Shown here: piece by piece, positions 22,795 through 30,084 of the stretch
Position numbering within the stretch: the stretch's first letter is position 1
Layout: the number at the start of each line of letters is the position of its first letter
Source of the DNA: an uncultured Myxococcales bacterium
GTDB taxonomy: Bacteria; Myxococcota_A; UBA9042; DTJE01
Reading direction: 5' to 3'
Assembly: GCA_903936705.1 (NCBI GenBank)
Contig: CAIZWN010000032.1
Location: 1-35,914, forward strand
DNA: 35,914 nt
The notes under the pieces: model-generated
The model's database searches: none
Told to the model about the DNA's origin: nothing
What the model saw: only the letters and a program-made list of their open reading frames with translations
Program-made: the position numbers and the translations under genes

Positions 22795-24867
22795 CTACAA
22801 GGCAATACGCACGTCCACGACCGTTGCTCCGAGTCCATTCGCGTGGACCAGCACCGGATTAAGATCGATCTCGCGGATTTCCGGACAGGTGGCCATGAGG
22901 CCTCCGACTGCCTCGATGACCGCCACAAGGGCATCGATGTCGGCGGGCGGCTGGCCGCGAACGCCGTCCAGAAGCTTTGCCGCGCGAAGATCTGACAGCA
23001 TGTCTCGCGCCTCGAACGCCGTGACCGGCGCCAGGCGGAATGACGTGTCCTTGAGAACCTCGACCAGCACGCCTCCCAGACCCACAACTACCAGGGGCCC
23101 GAACACCGGATCCCTGGTGCCGCCCACAATCATCTCGATGCCTCGCGCGGCCATCGCCTGTAACAAAACTCCTTCGCCGGTATCGAACGGCCCGAACCTT
23201 TCTGTGAGGTCGGAAAAGACCTCGGCCAGACGGACCCCGTCATTGATTCCCAGGACGACTCCGCCGGCATCGCTCTTGTGGACGGCTTTTGCCGAGATGA
23301 CCTTGGCGGCAACCGGGAACGAGGCAACCTTCATGAGGTCGGATGCCTCCTTGGCCATGGTCCATGGCGCCACGCTGACGCCGGCAGCCTGGAGCACATC
23401 AAACCCTTCGGACAGCAGCGACGTCCGTCCCGCCTTCGCCAGCGCGCTGACCTTGTCGGCTGCCGCCTGCACGCGCTGGGGAACCTGCCACGATCCATTC
23501 GACGACCGGCGCTGCTTCAGCAGTACGTTCCGGTGCGACGCGGAAAGTGCCTTGATCCCCTGCTCCACCGAAGTGAAGAACGGGTAGTTGTTCAGCTTCT
23601 TCAGCTCGGCCAGCTCTACCGCATCACTGTAAAGGGCGACAACGATCGGCTTGTCGTACTTTTTTGCCAGTTCCTCGGCCTTGGAAACCAGTTTTCTGGA
23701 CCCGTGGCGCCGGGAGTCGGCGACATACGTGTGGGCCAGGATCACCGCGTCGAAGTCGGGATGGGCGGCGGCCTCTTCCATCAGTTCGGCGTAAACCTCG
23801 AAGTTGAAAAGGTCCCCCAGATCCAACGGGTTGCGTGGGCGAATAACTGACGACGAATGCAACCTGGCGAACGTGGCAAGAAATTCTGGTGGCAGGGGAG
23901 GCAGCGTAAATCCGCATTCGGCGGCGCTGTCGGCGCTGATGACAGCGTGACCGCCGGAACGCGAGATGACGGCCACCCTGGGGCCCTTCATCGGTGGCAT
24001 CAGGAAGCCCTTAACCTGGGTGATCATGTCGTCGGTGTCGATGACCCGCAGCGCGCCGGCCTGCTGAATCGCCGCCGTCAGTACGGCATCGTCCGAGGCT
24101 AGTGCCGCGGTGTGCGAGAACGCTGCGGCAGACCCAAGCGAAGTGCGTCCCGACTTCTGTATGAGGACTGGCTTGTCACATGCCCGCAGCGCCTCGAAAA
24201 ACGCGCGTCCCCTAGACACACCCTCCAGATACATTGCAATGATGCCAGTCTGTTCGCCATTTGCCAGCGCGTTCAGGAAGTCCGTTTCGTCCAGGTCCAG
24301 CTTGTTTCCAAGAGATGCGAAGTGCGAGACTCCAATGTTCTCGCTGGCCATGTCGAAGAGGTAGGTCACGCCGACCCCGCCCGACTGCGCCGCGATGGCT
24401 ACGTTCCCGGTGCGCCACAAAACTGGGCACGGCACGAATATCGTGAACATCCCGTGACTGAATGTGGACATCCCCAGACAGTTCGGTCCCTGGAAGCGGA
24501 TACCGTGCCGGCGCGCTATTGCAAGGACTTCCTCACCCAGAGCCTCGCCCTCGGGTCCCATCTCCTTGAAGCCGGCGCTTTCGATGACCACGTGGCGGAT
24601 CCCCTTGGTGCCGCAGTTTTCCATCATCCCGGGGATCGTCTTGGCTGGCGTGATGATCAGCGCCATGTCGATTCCCTGCGGAATCTCGTCCCAGGACGTC
24701 TTGATCCGGTGGCCGATAAGTACGCCCGGATCGCGCCCCATAAGGTGCAGTTCTCCCTTGAACCGGAACTCCATCAGGTTGGCTACGATGTTGCGACCCA
24801 GGTTGTCTGCCTTCGGCGAGACGCCGATAACCAGCAGGCTTTTCGGGAAGAACAGTTGATCCAGCAC
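22795..24867 (-). CDS. ADP-forming acyl-CoA synthetase, second copy
   Basis: A 690-residue fused alpha-beta NDP-forming synthetase: a CoA-binding domain (LFFPKSLLVIGVSP), a phospho-His motif FSHTAALASDD, and a C-terminal ATP-grasp domain (VAAKVISAKAVHKSDAGGVV to EIREIDLNPVLV). GTG 24867 is used because GGAGG sits exactly 5 nt upstream and the CoA-binding domain then begins at once; ATG 24903 and 24888 fall in a hairpin and add residues without family features. It is divergent in sequence from the copy at 17402, so it is not a recent duplicate. It is the last gene of the FabD-side operon but separated by 85 nt. Possible roles are making malonyl or aryl acyl-CoA, or recovering acids. Confidence 0.87.
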   Translation of the reverse strand: MLDQLFFPKSLLVIGVSPKADNLGRNIVANLMEFRFKGELHLMGRDPGVLIGHRIKTSWDEIPQGIDMALIITPAKTIPGMMENCGTKGIRHVVIESAGFKEMGPEGEALGEEVLAIARRHGIRFQGPNCLGMSTFSHGMFTIFVPCPVLWRTGNVAIAAQSGGVGVTYLFDMASENIGVSHFASLGNKLDLDETDFLNALANGEQTGIIAMYLEGVSRGRAFFEALRACDKPVLIQKSGRTSLGSAAAFSHTAALASDDAVLTAAIQQAGALRVIDTDDMITQVKGFLMPPMKGPRVAVISRSGGHAVISADSAAECGFTLPPLPPEFLATFARLHSSSVIRPRNPLDLGDLFNFEVYAELMEEAAAHPDFDAVILAHTYVADSRRHGSRKLVSKAEELAKKYDKPIVVALYSDAVELAELKKLNNYPFFTSVEQGIKALSASHRNVLLKQRRSSNGSWQVPQRVQAAADKVSALAKAGRTSLLSEGFDVLQAAGVSVAPWTMAKEASDLMKVASFPVAAKVISAKAVHKSDAGGVVLGINDGVRLAEVFSDLTERFGPFDTGEGVLLQAMAARGIEMIVGGTRDPVFGPLVVVGLGGVLVEVLKDTSFRLAPVTAFEARDMLSDLRAAKLLDGVRGQPPADIDALVAVIEAVGGLMATCPEIREIDLNPVLVHANGLGATVVDVRIAL

Positions 24868-24884
24868 GTCGACCTCCGCAGGTG

Positions 24885-24905
24885 GCATGCCTACTTCAGG
24901 CATGC
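24885..24905. repeat. Perfect inverted repeat upstream of the second acyl-CoA synthetase
   Basis: GCATGCCT (24885-24892) and AGGCATGC (24898-24905) form an 8-bp perfect stem with a 5-nt loop, ending 18 nt before the GTG start. There is no T run, so it is not an intrinsic terminator. It may be an operator or an RNA hairpin in the leader. Confidence 0.4.
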
Positions 24906-24952
24906 GGGACTACGACCGTTCTACCAGGGACTTTGGTAAAATAAAATGACGT

Positions 24953-25924
24953 TCAAGGGGTCGAGGTCGTCCAAGAATCAGCCAGTCGTCTCATGGAGGC
25001 CACGTCGCAGACCGAATGGACCTGATATGCATCGGCATCCGGCCAGATCCGCCGCAGCGTACCGCGCAGCACCTTACCGGGGCCGACCTCGACAAAACGT
25101 GTGACACCGTCTGCCTTCAGCCCCTCGATGATGTCCACCCAGCGGACCGGATTGCGCAGCTGCGAAACCAGTGCCTGGCGAATAGCGGCAGGGTCGTCTG
25201 ACGGCGTTCCGGTTACGTTCAGATACAAGCGTTTCGCTGGGGTGGAGATCCTGAGCAAATCCAGTGCTGCCGTGAACGGGGCCTCGGCCGGGGCCATCGC
25301 CTCGCTGTGCCACGCGCCCGACACCGCCAGGGGCACGCATCTGGCACCCTGCGCCTCGAAGTGCGCCACCGCCATGTCCATCGCCGCGATCGTCCCCGAC
25401 AGCACCACCTGATCGGGCCCGTTCAGGTTGGCCACGCCTCCGTCCTGCACCGCCAGTAGTTCCCTTGTCTGGGCGATCACGTCCGCCGCAGCAAGGCCGA
25501 CAACGGCAATCATCGTTCCAGGGGTTGCCAAGGCGGCATCATCCATCGCCTGGCCGCGAACGGCAGCCAGCCCTATTGCCTCAGCGTCCGACACGCAGCC
25601 TGCGCACGCGAGGGCAGACAACTCCCCCAGCGAGTGGCCGGCGGTTGCATCTGGAATCACCCCGTGTGATTCCAGCCATGCTCGGCAAGCCAGGTTCACG
25701 ACGGTTATGGCTGGCTGCAGCACGCGCGTTCTCGAGAGGGCCTCGAACGGTCCCTTGAAGCACATGGCCGCCAGGTCGCAGCCTGCTGATTCGCTGGCTG
25801 CCTGGAACAGCGCGCGCGCCGCGGGTTCATCCCGGAAAAGGTCGGCGCCCATCCCGACGGATTGCGAACCCTGACCTGGGAAAAGGAATGCCGTACGTAC
25901 CTGAACCGTGACATCAGTCGACAT
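24953..25924 (-). CDS. fabD: Malonyl-CoA:ACP transacylase
   Basis: A 323-residue FabD-type acyltransferase that loads malonyl from CoA onto the ACP. It has FLFPGQGSQ at the N-terminus, the nucleophile Ser98 in TAGHSLGELSAL, the catalytic His in SGAWHSEAM, and a conserved NVTGTP to QLRNPVRW segment. ATG 25924 has GGTGA at better spacing than ATG 25930, which overlaps the FabG stop. Gammaproteobacterial aryl polyene clusters usually borrow FabD from fatty acid synthesis; a dedicated copy here suggests that malonyl-ACP supply is self-contained. Confidence 0.92.
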   Translation of the reverse strand: MSTDVTVQVRTAFLFPGQGSQSVGMGADLFRDEPAARALFQAASESAGCDLAAMCFKGPFEALSRTRVLQPAITVVNLACRAWLESHGVIPDATAGHSLGELSALACAGCVSDAEAIGLAAVRGQAMDDAALATPGTMIAVVGLAAADVIAQTRELLAVQDGGVANLNGPDQVVLSGTIAAMDMAVAHFEAQGARCVPLAVSGAWHSEAMAPAEAPFTAALDLLRISTPAKRLYLNVTGTPSDDPAAIRQALVSQLRNPVRWVDIIEGLKADGVTRFVEVGPGKVLRGTLRRIWPDADAYQVHSVCDVASMRRLADSWTTSTP

Positions 25925-25926
25925 CG

Positions 25927-26673
25927 TCATATCACCGTGACCGACAGGCCGCCGTCCACCACCAGCGCCTGTCCGGTGATGTAGGACGACTCGTCGGAAG
26001 CAAGAAACAAGGCGGCAGCCGAGACTTCTTCCGGTCGCCCGAAGCGGCCCATCACTATGCGTTCCCTGTAGTTCCGTCTTGCCGGTGAAGGAATGCTGGC
26101 GGTCATGTCTGTGTCCACGAAGCCAGGCACCAGACTGTTGACGCGGATGCCCTTGCCGCCCGCCTCGGCAGCCAGCCCCCGCGTAAGGGACATTATCGCT
26201 CCCTTGGACATGCTGTATGCCACCTGGCCAGGCAGACCGAAAAGGCCGGCGACCGATGCCACGTTAACGATCGACCCGGACTTTCGTAAAAGCATCGGGC
26301 GAAAGACTGCTCGCGCCCAGTTCACGGTTCCAAGCACGTTTGCATCCAGCACCTGCCGGACATTGTCGGCAGGCATCATTGCGAACAGCCCGTTGTGCGC
26401 GACACCGGCATTGTTGACAAGGATATCGACGCGCCCATCCCTGGCGAGCACCGTCTGAAGGGCGGCTTCTACCGCAGCCGGATCACGTCCGTCGCACAGG
26501 ATCGCGACGGCGCCCGGGACGGCAGCCTCGACCTCGCGCGCGGCCTCCTCGTGACGTATGTAAGTGAACCAGACCTTCGCCCCTTCGGCGGCGAACCGTT
26601 CGACAACGGCTCGACCGATGCCCCGGCTTCCGCCCGTGACGATCGCGACCCGGTCTTCAAGTCTTCCGGGCAT
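25927..26673 (-). CDS. fabG: 3-oxoacyl-ACP reductase (SDR family, FabG)
   Basis: A 248-residue short-chain dehydrogenase. It has the NADP-binding [15 protein letters not shown], the catalytic Ser (NVASVAG) and YxxxK (YSMSKG), and the C-terminal GQALVVDGGLS. ATG 26673 has GGAG 7 nt upstream; the longer open frame upstream has no SDR features. It reduces 3-oxoacyl-ACP to 3-hydroxyacyl-ACP in each round. A second reductase is encoded at 31305-32039. Two copies in one region suggest different partner chains, such as starter-proximal and elongating substrates. Confidence 0.9.
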   Translation of the reverse strand: MPGRLEDRVAIVTGGSRGIGRAVVERFAAEGAKVWFTYIRHEEAAREVEAAVPGAVAILCDGRDPAAVEAALQTVLARDGRVDILVNNAGVAHNGLFAMMPADNVRQVLDANVLGTVNWARAVFRPMLLRKSGSIVNVASVAGLFGLPGQVAYSMSKGAIMSLTRGLAAEAGGKGIRVNSLVPGFVDTDMTASIPSPARRNYRERIVMGRFGRPEEVSAAALFLASDESSYITGQALVVDGGLSVTVI

Positions 26674-26704
26674 CCAGGCACTCCAATTCGAAATCCGAAA
26701 TAAG

Positions 26705-27802
26705 TCAGACCTCGTCCAACCGGACAAGAAGGCTGGCCGGAATGAATGGTGGAAGAGAAATCGAGGCAGCAGCCAGTGCACCGTCTGCCCCTTGGACGAC
26801 CAGTTCCAGGCCGGCCCAGGCAACCGGGCGGTCCATGATGGCAAGGCCCATTTCGCGGGACAGCCTGCCAGACCACCCGCAAGCGACGACCCGGCCCGCA
26901 ACGCCACCGTCAAGGAACACGGTGTCGCCATTCGAGCTGCCACGCAATCCCTGGGCCAGTGCGAACCCGATCACCTTCTCGTGAACGCCCGAGGATCGCC
27001 TGGACAAAATCGCTTCACGACCCGAAAACCGTTCCTTCTGGAAGTCGAACATCCACTGAAGCCCCAGGGCCAAAGGATCCCCGACAACACGTCCCTCGCA
27101 ATTCACGTTGAAGAAACGGCCATCCAGTTTCAGCAGGTCCAGGGCATCCTGGCCGTACGGTTGAATGCCGATCTTTCGGCCTGCCGCCAGTAACCGATCG
27201 TACACGGCGGGCGCGCCCTCAACTGGTGCCACAAGCCAGTACCCGAACTCGGCGGTCTTGCCGGCCCTCAACATGGCCACAGGCACCCCGTCGATATTCT
27301 GGTTCTCAACCGAGAGATACGGCATGCCCAGGATATCCCGTCCGGCCAGTTCGCGCAGGGGGGCCCAGGCTTTCGGGCCGTCAATGCAAAGCACTTCGAC
27401 GTCGTCGGTGACGTCAATAACCTGGCAGCGAGACAGCAGGGAAACCACTTCCTCGCGCGGTCGGCATGCCTCGCACAGGACCATGATTTCGTCGTCGTTG
27501 CAGGCGATGTATGCGTCTGCCACTACCTGCCCCAACCGGTCGGCCAGGAGCGTGTGCAGCACGCGACCGAATCTCAGATTGGCGACGTTACCGGCAAACA
27601 CCTCGTCCAGGGGGAACAGTGCGTCATCGACCGTTCCCTTGAAGACCATCACGTGCGAGGCAACCATCAGCCCGGCAGCCTCGCGAACCGCGCGGTACTC
27701 GGTGCCAACATCTCCAAAACCGGCGATTACGGTCGTACCGTCGCGGTCCGATATCAAGGCGCCCTGGGACTGAAGTCGAGCGGTCAATGGGGACGGATTC
27801 AT
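26705..27802 (-). CDS. GcvT/YgfZ-family folate-binding-type protein
   Basis: A 365-residue protein of the glycine cleavage T-protein family. Visible family features are GTEYRAVREAAGLMVASH near the N-terminus (where T-proteins have E-YR/H-A-GL-D), the central LCIDGPKAWAPLREL, the RFFNVNCEGRVVGDPLALGL segment, and KERFSGREAIL in the place of the usual K-FIGREAL. Folate-dependent members move one-carbon groups; others only bind folate to assist iron-sulfur assembly. The start ATG overlaps the ACP stop (ATGA), so it is truly part of the polyketide operon. Such a gene is not part of the standard aryl polyene set. A role in one-carbon transfer to or from the product is an inference. Confidence 0.75.
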   Translation of the reverse strand: MNPSPLTARLQSQGALISDRDGTTVIAGFGDVGTEYRAVREAAGLMVASHVMVFKGTVDDALFPLDEVFAGNVANLRFGRVLHTLLADRLGQVVADAYIACNDDEIMVLCEACRPREEVVSLLSRCQVIDVTDDVEVLCIDGPKAWAPLRELAGRDILGMPYLSVENQNIDGVPVAMLRAGKTAEFGYWLVAPVEGAPAVYDRLLAAGRKIGIQPYGQDALDLLKLDGRFFNVNCEGRVVGDPLALGLQWMFDFQKERFSGREAILSRRSSGVHEKVIGFALAQGLRGSSNGDTVFLDGGVAGRVVACGWSGRLSREMGLAIMDRPVAWAGLELVVQGADGALAAASISLPPFIPASLLVRLDEV

Positions 27803-28107
27803 CGCGTTCCCCCGGCCTTGATTGGGGTTCCAGCGCCTTTTTCCAGAACGAAATCCACGAGGGTGTTGATGGATCGCAGAAGCCCGACGTTGCCTTCCGC
27901 AATCTTCACCCCGAATTCCTGCTCGATTCCCAGTACCACTTCCAAAGCGTCCAGGCTGTCCAGGCCAAGGCCGGATCCAAGCAGGGAGACATCCTCGTGC
28001 AGGTCATCCTCGGTGTACGGAAGGGACAGTCGGGAAATCAGGTTGCGCTTGACGCGAGTGACCACATCAGAGCGTGCGGCAATGATCAAGGCAGTTCCCG
28101 ATTCCAT
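27799..28107 (-). CDS. Acyl carrier protein (second copy)
   Basis: A 102-residue ACP with the attachment Ser at about residue 51 in GSGLGLDSLDALEVV. ATG 28107 has GAGGA 4 nt upstream; the upstream residues of the open frame lie inside a palindrome and look non-coding. The C-terminus ends in an Arg/Gly tail that overlaps the GcvT-like gene. It is distinct from the ACP at 20905 and matches the second carrier of aryl polyene systems; one may hold the starter and the other the extender chain. It is the first gene of a five-gene minus-strand run. Confidence 0.93.
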   Translation of the reverse strand: MESGTALIIAARSDVVTRVKRNLISRLSLPYTEDDLHEDVSLLGSGLGLDSLDALEVVLGIEQEFGVKIAEGNVGLLRSINTLVDFVLEKGAGTPIKAGGTR

Positions 28108-28121
28108 TCGTTCCTCGTTAA

Positions 28122-28138
28122 CCGGCGTGCCACGCCGG
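28122..28138. repeat. Perfect 17-bp palindrome in the leader of the ACP operon
   Basis: CCGGCGTG and CACGCCGG flank a single central base (28130). It lies 14 nt before the start codon and just after the predicted transcription start (about 28147), where a repressor would block transcription. No T run follows, so it is not a terminator. Confidence 0.45.
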
Positions 28139-28153
28139 CCCAAGTGCGGCGAT

Positions 28154-28181
28154 ACTCTAGCAGATTCGGACCTGAGTGCAA
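28154..28181 (-). promoter_or_regulatory. Candidate promoter of the ACP-GcvT-FabG-FabD operon
   Basis: On the minus strand TTGCAC (28176-28181) and TAGAGT (28154-28159) have a 16-nt spacer, placing the start of transcription near 28147. Confidence 0.45.
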
Positions 28182-28186
28182 GCCGG

Positions 28187-28759
28187 TCAGAACGAAAACG
28201 ACAGTGAGGGAAGGAAGCGGGAAGCCGGCTCGGCCCTGCCGGCGGCCAGACGGAATCGTGGGCCGGTAAGGGCTTCGGGTCGCAGGAATGATTCCTTGTT
28301 TTCCTGCCAGTAGCGGATCATCTCGTTTTCGGCGCTGGAATTGCTGGCAGCAATGGCGACCCCTGGGATGAAGAGAGCAAAGCCGCCGCCTATTCCGCCT
28401 GCCAGGGTTCCGACAGCAACGTCTCGCAAGCCAGGATCGCCAACGTAGATTGCGGAGCCGATTATCGAACCGAGAATGATGAAAATTGCGCCGAACGCGA
28501 TCAGGGCCCGGCCACCGGACAGGCGGCTGCGGCTGGCTGGAATGAAACGTTCTGCCAGCTCCTTGAACTGCTTGTCGGAACCGAGGATCTCCTCGATCAG
28601 TTCGGGGTCGTCCTTCAGGGACTTGACGACCATCGCGAAATGGCGGGACGGCATCCCGGAGGATGTCCTTGTCGCCTGGCGGGCCGGGCGTGCCAGCAAA
28701 GCTGGTTGGACGGCCAGCAGGACGACAAGGGCAAGAACCAGTGGCGCAAATCGCGACAT
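28187..28759 (-). CDS. Exported or membrane protein of unknown function
   Basis: A 190-residue protein that I do not recognise. It has a signal peptide (MSRFA, hydrophobic core, ALLARP). A charged, helical segment of about residues 40-75 is rich in Lys/Glu (KSLKDDPELIEEILGSDKQF). Two membrane helices follow near 84-107 and 112-137, the second Gly-rich, and the protein ends in a Phe-rich SLSFSF tail. ATG 28759 has GGGGAGG about 6 nt upstream. It has its own candidate promoter, and is divergent from the KS-CLF-dehydratase-FabG operon. A membrane role in handling the pigment or its anchor would fit the context but is a guess. Confidence 0.75.
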   Translation of the reverse strand: MSRFAPLVLALVVLLAVQPALLARPARQATRTSSGMPSRHFAMVVKSLKDDPELIEEILGSDKQFKELAERFIPASRSRLSGGRALIAFGAIFIILGSIIGSAIYVGDPGLRDVAVGTLAGGIGGGFALFIPGVAIAASNSSAENEMIRYWQENKESFLRPEALTGPRFRLAAGRAEPASRFLPSLSFSF

Positions 28760-28796
28760 GGAATACCTCCCCAGGCTGTTACGTTTTCACCGTCGA

Positions 28797-28826
28797 ATAC
28801 TAGCAGCGACGACCTCGCTACGTCAA
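28797..28826 (-). promoter_or_regulatory. Candidate promoter of the unknown membrane protein
   Basis: On the minus strand TTGACG (28821-28826) and TAGTAT (28797-28802) have an 18-nt spacer. The transcript would begin near 28790. Confidence 0.5.
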
Positions 28827-28848
28827 CGGACGCTGTCCGGCCAACGCG

Positions 28849-28877
28849 TTGACAGCTTCCCGGGCTTCCCGGATACT
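28849..28877 (+). promoter_or_regulatory. Promoter of the KS-CLF-dehydratase-FabG operon
   Basis: A perfect TTGACA (28849-28854) and GATACT (28872-28877) with a 17-nt spacer. Transcription would start near 28884, about 25 nt before the GTG of the KS gene. This is among the strongest sigma-70 matches in the window. Confidence 0.65.
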
Positions 28878-28908
28878 CCGGTCCGAATCGGCATGGAGCT
28901 AGATCCTC

Positions 28909-30084
28909 GTGGAACCGTTGCCTATCCTGGGTTTTTCGGCCGTGAGCGCGCTGGGGACGTCCCTTGATGAAATGCGCGATTGCTTGCGTGCCGGACGTAC
29001 CGGATTGCGCCTTGGTTCGACAGTCCTTCCCGGGGCGAAGGCGCCGCTTGGGGAGGTTCGGGTATCGCTGCCGCCATTGCCTGCCGGGCTTGGTGCCTTT
29101 GACAGTCGCTGTGCCCGGCTGTCGGCGCTTGCGATGGCCCCTCTTTCCGATGTGCTGGGCGTTCTGCGGGATCGCGTGTCGTCCCGACGCATTGGTGTGG
29201 TCGTGGGGACTAGTGCCTCGGGGAACCGTGACCTGGAGGATGCCTTTCTGGGCGATGGAGCCTTGGGGTACGACTACCACAATAGGCAGTCTTTCGGTGC
29301 GGCAGCGGTTGTGGTTGCCAGGCTGGCAGGCGCCGATGGGCCCGCCTGGACCATCTCGACGGCGTGTTCGTCGGGTGCTAACGCCGTGATTTCGGCGGCA
29401 CGTATGCTGCGCACCGGTATGTGCGATGCGGTAGTGGCGGTCTCGGTTGATGCCCTTTGCTGGACGACATATCACGGTTTTCGTGGCCTGGGGGTGATGG
29501 ATGACGGCCCTTGTCGGCCTTTTGATGCCGATCGCTGCGGCCTTAATCTGGGCGAAGGTGCGGCGGCGATGGTGATGGCGCGCCCCGGGATAATGGCAAC
29601 AGCCGCGGGAGCTGACCTGTACCTTGCCGGATGGGGTGCCGGTTCCGAGGCGTATCACATGACGGCTCCGGAACCGGAAGGCGATGGTGCTGCGAAAGTG
29701 GTGGCCAAGGCGATTGCCAGCGCGGGGATCGTCCCTGAAGACGTGGGTTACGTGAACATGCACGGTACTGCGACGATGGCAAACGACACCGCCGAGTCTC
29801 GTGGCGTGGTCAGGGTGCTGGGAAGGGACGTGCCGTGTTCGTCAACCAAGGGATTCACAGGGCACCTTCTGGGGGCGGCGGCGGGGGTCGAGGCGGCAAT
29901 TACCTTGCTGGCATTGATTGACGAACGACTGCCGCCCAACCTGGGCCTCACGACTCAGGATCCCGATGTTGCAGCCTTCATTATTCGAGAGGACCTCCAT
30001 GCGCCGGGTATCCGGTTTGCCCTTTCCAACTCGTTCGCTTTTGGCGGCAACGACACCTCCCTTGTGTTCGGGGTTCGGCGATGA
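28909..30084 (+). CDS. Beta-ketoacyl-ACP synthase (ApeO/ApeR-like KS)
   Basis: A full ketosynthase of 391 residues. Active-site residues are Cys153 (STACSSG), His285 (MHGTAT) and His319 (TGHLLGAA). GTG 28909 has GGAG about 11 nt upstream; TTG 28918 is a close alternative. The next gene, overlapping by ATGA, is an ApeC-type short chain length factor, which is the known KS partner in aryl polyene elongation. The KS thus probably forms the elongating KS:CLF heterodimer, or competes with the fused KS-CLF for a different step. Confidence 0.9.
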   Translation: MEPLPILGFSAVSALGTSLDEMRDCLRAGRTGLRLGSTVLPGAKAPLGEVRVSLPPLPAGLGAFDSRCARLSALAMAPLSDVLGVLRDRVSSRRIGVVVGTSASGNRDLEDAFLGDGALGYDYHNRQSFGAAAVVVARLAGADGPAWTISTACSSGANAVISAARMLRTGMCDAVVAVSVDALCWTTYHGFRGLGVMDDGPCRPFDADRCGLNLGEGAAAMVMARPGIMATAAGADLYLAGWGAGSEAYHMTAPEPEGDGAAKVVAKAIASAGIVPEDVGYVNMHGTATMANDTAESRGVVRVLGRDVPCSSTKGFTGHLLGAAAGVEAAITLLALIDERLPPNLGLTTQDPDVAAFIIREDLHAPGIRFALSNSFAFGGNDTSLVFGVRR

